From: Frankia umida
GTDB taxonomy: Bacteria > Actinomycetota > Actinomycetes > Frankiales > Frankiaceae
Length of the DNA: 64,000 nucleotides
Assembly: GCF_023242945.1 (NCBI RefSeq)
Contig: NZ_JALKFT010000001.1
Coordinates: 434,001 to 498,000, forward strand
Reading direction: 5' to 3'
Numbering within the stretch: the stretch's first letter is position 1; every line of letters begins with the position of its first letter. This document shows, one piece after another, positions 54,156 to 63,207 of the stretch. A program made the translations under genes and the position numbers. A model generated the notes under the pieces. It worked only from the letters and a program-made list of their open reading frames with translations. It was not told the origin of the DNA and did no database searches.

Positions 54156-55712
54156 CTACAGCGGGATGTTTCCGTGCCGGCCGCGGCGGGCGGGGGCGGC
54201 GGCGAGGGCCGCGGCGATGCGGCGGCGGGTGTCGCGCGGTTCGATGACGGCGTCGATGACACCGATCGAGATGCCCCGCTCGACGCCGCCCGCCTCGCGG
54301 GTGTGCTCCTCGACGAGCTGGCCGCGCAGGTGCGCCAGCTCGTCCTCGGCGGCGGCGGCGAGGGCCCGCCGGTGCAGGATGTTGACCGCGGCCTCGGCGC
54401 CCATCACGGCCACCTCCGCCTCCGGCCAGGCCAGCACGGCGCTGGCACCCAGCGCCCGGGAGTTCATCGCGATGTACGCGCCGCCGAACGACTTGCGGGT
54501 CACCAGGGTCACCCGGGGCACGGTGGCCTCCGCGAAGGCGTAGAGCAGCTTCGCCCCGCGGCGCACCACCCCGTCCCATTCCTGGGTGACGCCGGGCAGA
54601 TAGCCGGGGACGTCCACGAGGACCACCAGCGGGACGCCGAACGAGTCGCACATCCGCACGAACCGGGAGATCTTCTCGGCGCTCAGCGAGTCCAGGCAAC
54701 CGCCCTTGCGGATCGGGTTGTTCGCGATCACGCCGACCGGCTGGCCGTAGAGCCGGCCGAGGCCGACGACGGCGTTCGCCGCCCAGCGGGCCTGCAGCTC
54801 CTCGAACGGATGCGGCCCCTCGTCCAGAACGCGCAGCACCAGCGGGTGGACGTCGTAGGCCCGCCGGGGTCGCTCGGGAAGCAGGCTGCGCGGGTCCGGA
54901 CGGCCCTGTTCGGCCTGCTCGAACGCGTCGACGTCGACGACCTCGAAGCCCCGCTCGGAGCCGAGGCCATCGTCGAGGTCGGCGTCGGCGTCGGAGCCGG
55001 GGTCGAAGTCGGGATCGAGCCGCCGCAGGCGGGCGTCCTGGGCGCCGAACCCGGGCGCGCCGGTGAGCAGCCCGGTGATCCGCCGGGCGCGGGCCAGGGC
55101 GTCGCTCTCGGAGGTGGCCAGCACGTGCACGACCCCGGAGCGCCGCCCGTGCGCCTCGGCGCCACCCAGACCCTCCTGGTCGATCTGTTCACCGGTGACG
55201 CTGCGCACGACGTCTGGTCCGGTCACGAAGACCCGCCCCTCGGGCGCCATGATGACGACGTCGGTCAGCGCCGGTCCGTAGGCCGCCCCGCCCGCCGCCG
55301 GCCCCAGCACCACCGAGATCTGCGGGATACGACCGGAGGCGTGGATCATCGCCGCGAAGATGCGGCCGATACCGTCGAGCGAGGCCACTCCCTCGCTGAG
55401 GTTCGCCCCGCCGGAGTGCCACAGCCCGATGACGGGCCGCCCCAGCCGGACCGCCGTCTCGATGGCGGCGACGATCTCCGCCGCGCCGGTCGCGCCGAGC
55501 GCCCCACCCATCCGGGTCCCGTCGGTGCAGAAGGCGACGGCCACCGCGCCGTCGATCCGCCCCCGGGCGGTCACCACCCGGCTGCCGGCGACGATCTCGT
55601 CCAGTTCGAGGGTGCCCGGATCGAACAGGTGTGACAGTCTGCGCCGCGGACTGCGAACGTCCTGTTCCGGCACGTTCACCCGTACCGGTGCGCTGCTCGC
55701 GGTCTCCGCCAT
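54156..55712 (-). CDS. Acyl-CoA carboxylase carboxyltransferase (beta) subunit
   Basis: A 518-residue protein from the ATG at 55712 (SD GAGGGG). Both halves of a crotonase-like carboxyltransferase are visible: N-terminal GLWHSGGANLSEGVASLDGI with SVVLGPAAGGAAYGPAL, and C-terminal IANNPIRKGGCLDS, LVDVPGYLPGVTQEWDGVVR with GAKLLYAFAEATVPRVTLV and RKSFGGAYIAMNS. It transfers carboxyl from biotin to propionyl- or acetyl-CoA. A acid/Asp-rich stretch (about residues 235-265) lies between the halves. No biotin-carboxylase gene is in the window, so the alpha subunit comes from elsewhere. Confidence 0.92.
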   Translation of the reverse strand: MAETASSAPVRVNVPEQDVRSPRRRLSHLFDPGTLELDEIVAGSRVVTARGRIDGAVAVAFCTDGTRMGGALGATGAAEIVAAIETAVRLGRPVIGLWHSGGANLSEGVASLDGIGRIFAAMIHASGRIPQISVVLGPAAGGAAYGPALTDVVIMAPEGRVFVTGPDVVRSVTGEQIDQEGLGGAEAHGRRSGVVHVLATSESDALARARRITGLLTGAPGFGAQDARLRRLDPDFDPGSDADADLDDGLGSERGFEVVDVDAFEQAEQGRPDPRSLLPERPRRAYDVHPLVLRVLDEGPHPFEELQARWAANAVVGLGRLYGQPVGVIANNPIRKGGCLDSLSAEKISRFVRMCDSFGVPLVVLVDVPGYLPGVTQEWDGVVRRGAKLLYAFAEATVPRVTLVTRKSFGGAYIAMNSRALGASAVLAWPEAEVAVMGAEAAVNILHRRALAAAAEDELAHLRGQLVEEHTREAGGVERGISIGVIDAVIEPRDTRRRIAAALAAAPARRGRHGNIPL

Positions 55713-55876
55713 GATGCCCCTCACCGCCCGGCGCCCACCCGCACAGGCGGGGCCGGACTGGACTGTCGCGAAGGCGCGGTGTGGGGCGCGTCCCGCGGTG
55801 CCGGTCGTCTGGCCGACGACTCCGATGTCGATCTCCCATGATGACGGGAGGGCCTTTCGTCCGCCTTGCGGATGGC

Positions 55877-56596
55877 TCAACCGGTCTGTCCGGCACCTGA
55901 CTGCGACTCGTGGCCGCCGGCTACGGACGGGTCCGTCGGCGCGGGGAATCCCAGGGCCTGGGCCGCGGCGAGGGGGGTCGGCTGGGTCCAGAGTCGTTCG
56001 TGGTTGACCATCGAGGACAGCGAGCGCGGCTCAGCCCGGTCCAGGTAGAGCACGCCGTGCAGGTGGTCGGTCTCGTGCTGGGCGATCCGGGCCGGCCAGC
56101 CGGTGAGTTCCCGCTGGTAGGCGTTGCCGTGCCGGTCGAACGCGTCGAGGTGGACCTGATGATGGCGGGTGACGACCGCCGTGTAGCCAACGACGCTCAG
56201 GCAACCCTCGTAAAAGGTGCGCCGGGACGTCCCGATCGGGGTGAGCACCGGGTTGATCAGGTCGAAGGCGGCCAGCGGCGAGCGCTCCCGCGCCTTGGCG
56301 AACTCGGCCGGCACGGTGGCGGGATCGGAGATCACGGCCAGGGCGAGCGGGATGCCGATCTGCGGCGCGGCCAGCCCCACCCCCCGTTCGGGGAGGTAGG
56401 CGCGCATCGCGTCGAGCAGCCGGTGCAGCAGCTCGTCGGGAAGCTGCCCGTCGTAGCGCGCGGCCGGCCGGCGCAGCACCGGTTCGCCGGCCTGAACGAT
56501 CGCCCACGGCGCGGGCGCCTCGAGCACCGCGTGCACCAGCTCTTCGAGTCGCCCGTCCGACACCACACCGCTGTCATGATCCGCTCCGGCCGTCAC
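55877..56596 (-). CDS. def: Peptide deformylase
   Basis: All three metalloenzyme motifs are present: GVGLAAPQIG (motif 1), YEGCLSVVGY with the metal Cys (motif 2) and QHETDHLHGVLY with both His and the catalytic Glu (motif 3). The start is uncertain; the GTG at 56596 gives about 239 residues, longer than typical PDF because of N- and C-terminal extensions (C-terminal about 50 residues are Pro/Gly/Ala-rich). It removes the formyl group from nascent proteins. Probably an additional, non-essential copy as in many actinobacteria. Confidence 0.93.
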   Translation of the reverse strand: MTAGADHDSGVVSDGRLEELVHAVLEAPAPWAIVQAGEPVLRRPAARYDGQLPDELLHRLLDAMRAYLPERGVGLAAPQIGIPLALAVISDPATVPAEFAKARERSPLAAFDLINPVLTPIGTSRRTFYEGCLSVVGYTAVVTRHHQVHLDAFDRHGNAYQRELTGWPARIAQHETDHLHGVLYLDRAEPRSLSSMVNHERLWTQPTPLAAAQALGFPAPTDPSVAGGHESQSGAGQTG

Positions 56597-56733
56597 TGGC
56601 CCATTGCACCATCCGGTGACGTGCCGGTGCCCCCCGGTCAGGACGTGGTGCGCCCAATGGTCCCGCCCGCTCTGAGCCGTCCGGCGGTCTCGCGGTCGGC
56701 GGTGACGTTCCCCGTGCCCCCGAGCACGCAAAT

Positions 56734-56752
56734 CGTCAACTTAGGGTTGACG
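56734..56752. promoter_or_regulatory. Palindromic operator, distal copy
   Basis: CGTCAACTTAGGGTTGACG is an imperfect copy of the perfect palindrome at 56762-56780. Confidence 0.6.
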
Positions 56753-56761
56753 CTGGGATGT

Positions 56762-56780
56762 CGTCAACCTAAGGTTGACG
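56762..56780. promoter_or_regulatory. Palindromic operator, proximal copy, abutting the start codon
   Basis: CGTCAACCTAAGGTTGACG is a perfect 19-base palindrome ending one base before the ATG at 56782, 28 bases from the distal copy. Binding here would block initiation and probably autoregulate the gene. Confidence 0.65.
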
Positions 56781-56781
56781 C

Positions 56782-57540
56782 ATGAGTGAAGCCGTGAAGG
56801 TCGCCCCCACCGTCCGCCTCGACGATCTGATCCACGCGATCCGTTCCGCGCACACCGACGCGCTGGACCAGCTCTCCAACGCCGTCCTGCTCGCCGACCA
56901 TCTCGACGAGGTCGCCGACCATCTGATCGGCCACTTCGTCGACCAGGCCCGCCGCTCCGGCGCGTCCTGGACCGAGATCGGCCGCAGCCTCGGCGTCACC
57001 AAGCAGGCCGCGCAGAAGCGGTTCGTCGCCAAGGCCGCCAACGACCCGGCTGACCTGCACGGCGCCACCGGGTTCGACCGCTTCACCCCGCGGGCCCGCA
57101 GCGTCGTGGTCGCCTCCCAGAACGCCGCGCATGCCGCCGGCAACGATCACATCGTCCTGGCGCACCTCGTGCTGGGGCTGCTCGACCAGTCCGAGTCCAT
57201 CGCCGTGCGGGTCCTGCGCGAGGTGGGCGTCGAGCCCGACGCGCTGCTGGCAGCGGCGGCCGCGGCCCTGCCGCCCAGGTCCGCGACCGTCCCCGCGCTC
57301 ATCCCGTTCGACGCCGCGGCGAAAAAGGCGCTGGAGCTCGCCATCCGGGAGGCCCTGCGACTGGGCCACGGCTACGTCGGTACGGAGCATCTCCTGCTCG
57401 CGCTGCTCGCCGTCGAGGACGGCACCGGCATCCTCAGCGCGGCCGGCCTCGAGCGCGCCGCCGTCGAGACCCACATCGCCGACCTCCTGGCCGCCCTCAC
57501 CGCGGGAGCCCAGGGCACGACCGGCGAGACCGGCGACTAG
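56782..57540 (+). CDS. Clp N-domain protein with HTH-like region
   Basis: A 252-residue protein from the ATG at 56782. Residues about 10-95 are helical with a helix-turn-helix-like segment (SWTEIGRSLGVTKQAAQKRF). Residues about 98-245 hold two Clp N motifs (FDRFTPRARSVVVASQNAA with NDHIVLAHLVLGLL; PFDAAAKKALELAIREALRL with GYVGTEHLLLALLA). There is no AAA+ ATPase. It looks like a DNA-binding protein that uses the Clp-N repeat as a sensor or adaptor, and the twin palindromes upstream would be its own sites. No ribosome-binding site fits between operator and start, so the mRNA may be leaderless. Confidence 0.88.
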   Translation: MSEAVKVAPTVRLDDLIHAIRSAHTDALDQLSNAVLLADHLDEVADHLIGHFVDQARRSGASWTEIGRSLGVTKQAAQKRFVAKAANDPADLHGATGFDRFTPRARSVVVASQNAAHAAGNDHIVLAHLVLGLLDQSESIAVRVLREVGVEPDALLAAAAAALPPRSATVPALIPFDAAAKKALELAIREALRLGHGYVGTEHLLLALLAVEDGTGILSAAGLERAAVETHIADLLAALTAGAQGTTGETGD

Positions 57541-57555
57541 CCCGGCGACACCGAT

Positions 57556-57582
57556 GCGGGGGTGGGCGCGACCCACCCCCGC
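57556..57582 (+). terminator. Hairpin terminator after the Clp N-domain gene
   Basis: A perfect 11-base-pair stem (GCGGGGGTGGG with CCCACCCCCGC) with a five-base loop begins 15 bases after the stop codon. No T-tract, as usual in this group. Confidence 0.65.
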
Positions 57583-57673
57583 GACCACCACGCCGGGACT
57601 CCGGTCGCGGTGGCCACATCCGGGTACGGGCGGTGTGCCGGTCGCGAGCCGGCTGATGGGGGAGGATCACGGG

Positions 57674-58420
57674 GTGACCGAGCGTTCCGATTCGTTCCCC
57701 GGGCCCGCCACCGAACTCGGCGAAGCTCCGCCGAGCGCCAACCCCCCGCCGGGCACGGAGCGGGCGGGGGGTGCCGAACCGGCGTGGGCTGCGACCGGCG
57801 CGCACAACCCGGACTGGCTGGCCTGGGTGCGGGAGCTGTACTCCATCGCGCAGTCGGGCCTGACGTACTGCGAGAACCCGTACGACCTGGAGCGTTTCGA
57901 GCAGCTCCACGTGCTCGCCGGGCAGATCGCGGCGCGGTGCGCGGCGGTCAGCGTGCCGGTGGCCGAAGGCATCTTCGCCGGTGAGATCGGCTACCGAACC
58001 CCCAAGGTGGACGTGCGTGGGGTGCTCTTCGACGCCGACCGGATTCTGCTGGTGCGGGAGAGGTCCGACGGTGGCTGGTCACTGCCCGGCGGCTGGGCGG
58101 ATGTCGGACTCACCCCGTCCGAGGTCGTCGTCAAGGAGATCTGGGAGGAGGCGGGGCTCGTCGCCGAGCCGGTGCGGCTGCTCGGTGTGCTCGACAAGCG
58201 TCGCCACGCGCATCCGCCCTACCCCAACGACACCTACAAGATCTTCATTCGGTGTCGGGTGGTCGGCGGAACGGCGGCGGGTGGGCTGGAGACCTCCGAT
58301 GTCGGCTGGTTCACCCGCGACGCGCTGCCGCCGCTGTCGACCAACCGCATCACCGCCGAGCAGCTCCGCCTGATGTTCGCCTTCCTGGACGACCCGGCCG
58401 CCCCGGCCCTGCTCGACTGA
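57674..58420 (+). CDS. Nudix hydrolase with N-terminal extension
   Basis: A 248-residue protein from the GTG at 57674, chosen because GGGGGAGG lies seven bases upstream. Residues about 45-110 form the helical N-terminal domain (PF12535-type: WVRELYSIAQSGLTYCENPY) found in ADP-ribose/nucleoside-diphosphate-linked Nudix enzymes. The Nudix box is GGWADVGLTPSEVVVKEIWE followed by EAGL; Lys replaces the usual Arg of REU. It hydrolyses a nucleoside diphosphate linked to another group. Confidence 0.9.
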   Translation: MTERSDSFPGPATELGEAPPSANPPPGTERAGGAEPAWAATGAHNPDWLAWVRELYSIAQSGLTYCENPYDLERFEQLHVLAGQIAARCAAVSVPVAEGIFAGEIGYRTPKVDVRGVLFDADRILLVRERSDGGWSLPGGWADVGLTPSEVVVKEIWEEAGLVAEPVRLLGVLDKRRHAHPPYPNDTYKIFIRCRVVGGTAAGGLETSDVGWFTRDALPPLSTNRITAEQLRLMFAFLDDPAAPALLD

Positions 58421-58438
58421 CGGCCCTGCTCGACTGAC
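58405..58438. repeat. 17-base tandem duplication across the Nudix stop codon
   Basis: GGCCCTGCTCGACTGAC occurs twice in tandem (58405-58421, 58422-58438), duplicating the last codons and stop. It looks like a recent slippage event. Confidence 0.9.
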
Positions 58439-58466
58439 GGCCCCGCCCGGCTGGACGAGCTGGCCG

Positions 58467-59729
58467 TCAGGTGGCGAACAGGCCGCTGGCCCAGAAGTCC
58501 CTGCCGTCGCGGACACCGGGTGGGATCGCGAACACCGCGCTCGAGGTGTGCTGGATGTACTCGTTGAGCGCGTCCGACAGGGCGAGGCGACGCTGCACGG
58601 GGATGAACCCGGTGCGCGGGTCGCGCTGGAAGGCGATGAAGAACAGGCCCGCGTCGAGCTGGCCGGTCTCCTGGCTGACACCGTCGGTGTAGGAGTAGCC
58701 GCGGCGCAGCAGCGTCACGCCGTTGTTGGTGGCCGGCGCGGCCAGGCGGATGTGGGCGTCCTCGCCGATGACGAGCTCGCCGTCCTTGCCACGGGCGGTC
58801 AGCGGCACGGTGTCGAACTCCTCGGCGGCGCCCAGCGGCGCACCGGAGACCTTCGTCCGACCGAAGACGTTCTCCTGGTCGAGCAGGTAGTCGCGGTCCC
58901 ATGCCTCCAGCAGCATCCGGATGCGGCGGGTGACGGCGTAGGTGCCGCCGCGCATCCAGGACTGGTCGCCGCCCTCGCCGACCCAGACGAACCGGTCCAG
59001 GCTGGCGGTGTCCTCCCGCTTGATGTTGTTGGTGCCGTCCTTGAAGCCCATCAGGTTGCGCGGGGTGTCCTGACTGTCGCTGGTGGTGCTGGTACGGCCG
59101 AAGCCGAGCTGGAACCAGCGCAGCACGGCGGTGCCCTGGGCGAGGCGGCGCAGGTTGCGCACGGCGTGGAAGGCGACCTGCGGATCGTCCGCGCAGGCCT
59201 GGATGCACAGGTCGCCGTGGCTGCGCTGCGGGTCGAGGTTGTCGCGGGGCATCGCCGGGATCTCGGTGAGGGCCGCCGGGCGCCGGGCGGCCAGGCCGAA
59301 CCGGTCGTCGAACAGGCTCGGCCCGACCCCGAAGGTGATCGTCAGGTTGCCTGCGGTGAGACCGATCGCCTCCCCGGTGTCCCGGGGCGGTGACTGCGGG
59401 GCGGCCTCGTCGTCGGCGACGGCCTGGCCGGCGGCCATCCGGGCCGCGGCCGCGGTCCAGCCGACCAGCAGGTCGCGCAGCGCGGCGCGATCCACGCCGG
59501 GGGAGACGTCGAAGGCGGCGAAGGCGAGTCGGTCCTGCGCGTCGGTGATGATCCCGGCCTGGCGCGCGCCGTGGAAGGGCACCAGCCCAGGTGGGGAGGA
59601 CGAGGCGGCCGCCGACGAACCGTCGTCGGAACAGCCCGCCACCGCCGCGGCGCCCGCGACCCCCGCTCCGGCCAGTCCCGCCGCGCCGAACAGCGCTCGC
59701 CGTCGGGACACGGTGAACCGCTCGACCAT
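58467..59729 (-). CDS. efeB: EfeB, Tat-exported Dyp-type heme peroxidase
   Basis: A 420-residue protein from the ATG at 59729 (SD GAGGAG). SRRRALFGAAGLAGAG is a twin-arginine signal, and AAVAGC a possible lipobox. The Dyp-type domain has NLMGFKDGTNN (the GxxDG motif with the distal Asp), a proximal-heme-His region near RNLRRLAQGTAV, and the C-terminal LFFIAFQRDPRTGF with RRLALSDALNEYI. In EfeUOB it oxidises ferrous iron or extracts heme iron in the periplasmic space. It is the third gene of the operon. Confidence 0.94.
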   Translation of the reverse strand: MVERFTVSRRRALFGAAGLAGAGVAGAAAVAGCSDDGSSAAASSSPPGLVPFHGARQAGIITDAQDRLAFAAFDVSPGVDRAALRDLLVGWTAAAARMAAGQAVADDEAAPQSPPRDTGEAIGLTAGNLTITFGVGPSLFDDRFGLAARRPAALTEIPAMPRDNLDPQRSHGDLCIQACADDPQVAFHAVRNLRRLAQGTAVLRWFQLGFGRTSTTSDSQDTPRNLMGFKDGTNNIKREDTASLDRFVWVGEGGDQSWMRGGTYAVTRRIRMLLEAWDRDYLLDQENVFGRTKVSGAPLGAAEEFDTVPLTARGKDGELVIGEDAHIRLAAPATNNGVTLLRRGYSYTDGVSQETGQLDAGLFFIAFQRDPRTGFIPVQRRLALSDALNEYIQHTSSAVFAIPPGVRDGRDFWASGLFAT

Positions 59730-59901
59730 GACGTGCTCCTCTTCATGCGGGGTCCGGGCGTTGCCAGGGTGATCGACCGTCAGCGACCGATCCAGCATGC
59801 CCGGCCATCTCATGCCGGTGGGGGCCGAACGTGTCACCGTCCGGCCCCAGGCCTGTTGCCGTGAAACGCGTCGACTGCCGGGTCAGCCCGGCGGCCGGGG
59901 G

Positions 59902-61059
59902 CTAGCTGACGACGATGCCGGCCACCTGGGACAGCGGCTCGGCGAGGGCGTCGACTGCCTGGGACAGGGTGCGTCGCTGCGGTTCGGTCACCGTGTCGTA
60001 GGAGACGTAGCCGTCGCCCTTCTTGTAGGGCTCGAGGGCCTTGTACATCGCGGTGAACCGGGTCCGCACGGTGGTCGCGAGCTTGGGGTCGAGCGTCCTG
60101 AGTGCCGGCTCCAGCAGGCTGAACGCCTTGTCGGCGCCCTCGATGTTGCCCTGCATGTCGAGCAGGTCGAGCTTGCTGTACCGCTCCTCCTCGCCGGTGA
60201 TCTTCGACTGGCCGACCTCGTTGAGCAGCTCGGTCGCGCCGTTGGCGATCTGCGCGGGCTGGAAGGAGACCGTCGCCACCAGCGAGTTCAGCTTGCCGAC
60301 GTCGGTGTTGAGCTGGTCGGCGACGGTGCCCAGGCCCGCGATCGACCTGTCAGCGAAGATCGCCTTCTCCAGGCGGTGGAAGCCGGTCCAGGTCGCCGGG
60401 TCGGGCGCGTCGTCGGCGCGGGCGTCGATCGCCGGGTCGAGGTCACCGAAGGACTCCGCGACCGGCTCGATCCGCTCGTAGTTGAGCCGGGGCGCCGCGT
60501 ACAGCTTCGCGGACTGGTCGAGGTCGCCGGCCTTCACCGCGGTGACGAACGCGGCGGTGTTCTTCACCAGGTCCGCGACCTGCTGGCGAACGTAGGTGGC
60601 GTACCCGGTGGTGGCGGCGGTCAGCGCCGCGGTGACCTGCGGGCTGAACGTCGTCGCCGGCGCGGCGCTCGCCGCCGCGGTCACGGTGAAGTCGACCTTC
60701 TCCGGGCCGGAACCACCGGGGCAGTACAGCTGGTAGCTGCCCGGCTTCACGTTCAGGGAGAACGACCCGGAAAGCCCGGGTGCGATGTTCTCCTTCTCGC
60801 CGAGGATGGTGTCGCCCTTCATCAGCTCGGCCTCGGTGACCGCGCCCGCGTCCTTGTTCACCACGTTGAACGTGGTCGGGCCCGCCGGGATGCTCGTCAC
60901 GCTCGGCGAGCAGCCCTTGGAGGTCAGGGTGAGGGTGACGGTCTGCTTCTCGCCGGATCCCGAACCGCCGGAGCTGCCGGAATCACTTTCTCCGCAGGCG
61001 ACGGCGCTCGTCGCGAGGACAATGGCGATGGCGCTGTACGCGACTGGTGCGCGACGCAC
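59902..61059 (-). CDS. efeO: EfeO, cupredoxin/imelysin iron-uptake protein
   Basis: A 385-residue protein from the GTG at 61059. A lipoprotein-like signal (IVLATSAVAC) is followed by a Ser/Gly linker, a cupredoxin-like domain (TLTLTSKGCSPSVTSIPAGP, QLYCPGGSG) and an imelysin/M75 domain with the GFHRLEKAIF metal motif (HxxE). It binds and delivers iron to EfeU. It lies 57 bases after the EfeU stop. Confidence 0.94.
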   Translation of the reverse strand: MRRAPVAYSAIAIVLATSAVACGESDSGSSGGSGSGEKQTVTLTLTSKGCSPSVTSIPAGPTTFNVVNKDAGAVTEAELMKGDTILGEKENIAPGLSGSFSLNVKPGSYQLYCPGGSGPEKVDFTVTAAASAAPATTFSPQVTAALTAATTGYATYVRQQVADLVKNTAAFVTAVKAGDLDQSAKLYAAPRLNYERIEPVAESFGDLDPAIDARADDAPDPATWTGFHRLEKAIFADRSIAGLGTVADQLNTDVGKLNSLVATVSFQPAQIANGATELLNEVGQSKITGEEERYSKLDLLDMQGNIEGADKAFSLLEPALRTLDPKLATTVRTRFTAMYKALEPYKKGDGYVSYDTVTEPQRRTLSQAVDALAEPLSQVAGIVVS

Positions 61060-61116
61060 GTGGTGCCCCTATCTCGTCTGTCCATTGATGCGATGTACAC
61101 CGCTGACGCGGTGCTC

Positions 61117-62043
61117 TCAGGTCTCCGCCGAACTGGTCGTGTTGACGGCGGACGTCTCGATGGTCTCCGCCTCACGCGCGGCGACCGGCTCGGACGCGGG
61201 GCCGTCCGACGGCGCGGTGACCGGGGAACGGGGGCTGGGCCGACGCCTGGCCGGCCAGGTGACGTACAGCAGCAGCGGGACGAGGTACACCAGCCACGCG
61301 ACGACCTCGGCGACCACCGGCCGCGGCTGCAACCCGAGGACGCCGGTGAGCACACTGGCCAGCACCGTGCCCGGGCGCACCAGCCAGCTCAGATCGACCG
61401 TGCGGGACTGGCCGATGTCGAGCCAGCCCGCCTCGTGCCCGGTGTGCGCGGCGGTGGCCAGCAGCCCGGCGGCGATGACGACCAGGACCACACCGGTGAC
61501 CCGGAAGAAGCGGGCCAGGTTGATCCGCACCCCGCCGCGGTAGATACCGAACCCGATGAGCACGGCGATGACCACGCCGAGCAGCGCGCCACCGCCCGCC
61601 GTGGTGGCGTTGTTGCTCGCGTTGAAGGCGGCGATGAGGAAGACCGCGGTCTCGAAGCCCTCCCGCAGCACGGCGAGGAACGCCATCAGCACCAGTGCCC
61701 GGGTGGAGCCCTTCTCCAGCGCCGACTCGGTGGCCGACTCGAGGGAGACCCGCAGGTCACGGGAGTGCCGGCGCATCCAGACGATCATGTAGGTGACCAT
61801 CGCGACCGCGATCAGCCCGATGACCGTCTCCAGGCCCTCCTGCTGACGCTGGGGCAGCTCCCGGTCCAGCACGTGCAGCCCGACGCCCACTCCGAGGCAC
61901 AGCATCAGGGCGAGACCGACGCCGAGCCAGACCTGGCGCAGCGCGTCCCGCCGCTCGCGCTGGCGGAGGAAGGCGGCGACGATCCCGACGATCAGCGCCG
62001 CTTCCAGGCCCTCGCGGAGCCCGATCACAAATGTGGGAAGCAC
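61117..62043 (-). CDS. efeU: EfeU, ferrous/ferric iron permease
   Basis: A 308-residue, seven-helix FTR1/EfeU-type permease from the GTG at 62043 (SD GGAGG). Two REGLE-type motifs are present: GLREGLEAALIVG in helix 1 and VLREGFETAVFLIAAF in helix 4, whose Glu residues carry iron. The C-terminal about 45 residues are polar and cytosolic. It is the first gene of the EfeUOB operon, 73 bases behind an IdeR-like box. Confidence 0.95.
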   Translation of the reverse strand: MLPTFVIGLREGLEAALIVGIVAAFLRQRERRDALRQVWLGVGLALMLCLGVGVGLHVLDRELPQRQQEGLETVIGLIAVAMVTYMIVWMRRHSRDLRVSLESATESALEKGSTRALVLMAFLAVLREGFETAVFLIAAFNASNNATTAGGGALLGVVIAVLIGFGIYRGGVRINLARFFRVTGVVLVVIAAGLLATAAHTGHEAGWLDIGQSRTVDLSWLVRPGTVLASVLTGVLGLQPRPVVAEVVAWLVYLVPLLLYVTWPARRRPSPRSPVTAPSDGPASEPVAAREAETIETSAVNTTSSAET

Positions 62044-62115
62044 GTGGCCTCCGTCCGTCGTAGCCCGCGGTTGCCCGGTGGCCTGTCGATTGCGAAATCC
62101 TGCGGTTAACCTCAG

Positions 62116-62134
62116 CTAAGTTAGGGCAACCTAA
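62116..62134 (-). promoter_or_regulatory. IdeR/DtxR iron box of the efeUOB operon
   Basis: On the operon's strand the site reads TTAGGTTGCCCTAACTTAG, matching 14 of 19 positions of the DtxR/IdeR consensus TTAGGTTAGGCTAACCTAA. It lies 73 bases before efeU, so iron-bound IdeR should repress the operon. Confidence 0.75.
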
Positions 62135-62942
62135 AGCGGTTGGCAAGACATTCTTTTGTGACTCCAGCGGCCGAGTCCGGTGCGGATCGAGAGGGTGTCA
62201 GCGGGGCATACGCCGGCTCGCTCGACGCGATCATCTGATGCCGAACGGGGTGGGTTGGCAGCGATGAGTCACCAACTCGGATCCGCGGGTGTTCGGTCGG
62301 ATCGGCCGGAGCGCTCACGCCACGGCCCCGGGTAGCCGCCGCGGTCCATCACCCTTCCCTGCCGGTATGATCGAAAAGCCCCTGGCGACGCTCTGGCCTT
62401 GCTACTTGTCCGGAATCACATCACCGAGGGCGCCGGTGGCGATCCGACTCGAACGGTGTCGGCGGGCCTGCGCGGGAGCCACGCCTGCGGCTCGTCGGCG
62501 CGGGGTGCGCCGCGGCTTCGCCGGCCGATCTCCGATGTCGCCGGAAGGTCCTCCACCGCGGTCGAAGCAAGGACCAAAAATCCGCAAAAACAACACTTTT
62601 ACGAGAAATCTGACGTAACTGCGGAGATGTCTCGAGGTTGAAGGCGGGCGGTCACGGTGGTGTGTCGTTCTCACCGCGTTGTCGGCGTCGGTCGGCGGTG
62701 ACGCTCGGGCCATCTGGCGACGGCGACGGGTAATGCCGCCCGGTGGTGGTGAAGGCGCGGGGGTGAGTGCTGTAGATGTCAGCGAAATTAACCCGTTGTC
62801 TCGTGCATTGCTGTGGCTTCCCGTCTTCACCTGGACGCGCGTATCCTTCGCCGGTCCACGGAGGTGAATCACTGGCAGGACGGCGCATTTCGTGGTCGGG
62901 TATCGAGGATGCCACCGCGCACGCGGTCGGCTTCGTGGCCGG

Positions 62943-63018
62943 CCGGCTGGCTCGCTGTCCGGCTGGCTGGCTGGCTGTCTGGCTGTCTGGCTGTCTGGCT
63001 GTCTGTACTGTCTGGCCG
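62943..63018. repeat. GGCT/GTCT tandem repeat tract
   Basis: Alternating GGCTGGCTGGCTGTCTGGCT units run for about 75 bases (period 4, higher period 8). They do not encode a recognisable protein. Confidence 0.8.
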
Positions 63019-63140
63019 TTGGTCCTGGGTCGGATGATGATGTACGTGAATGGGGATCGTGAGACTCCCTGGACGACGGGTGGGCGTGGATCTCATGGCG
63101 GAGTGCGATTCGGTACGGGTGGGTAGGGCGGGGGGGGGCC

Positions 63141-63177
<37 letters not shown>

Positions 63178-63207
63178 CGGGGGGCGCGGCGACGGGGGGT
63201 CAGGGGC

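Noticed and set aside
59797..62109. A 770-codon plus-strand frame across the iron-uptake operon.
   Set aside because: It lies antisense to EfeU, EfeO and EfeB, whose motifs are clear; the translation is low-complexity Arg/Gly/Val.
62943..63018. A possible CRISPR-like array.
   Set aside because: The repeat period is 4-8 bases without spacers, and no cas gene is present.
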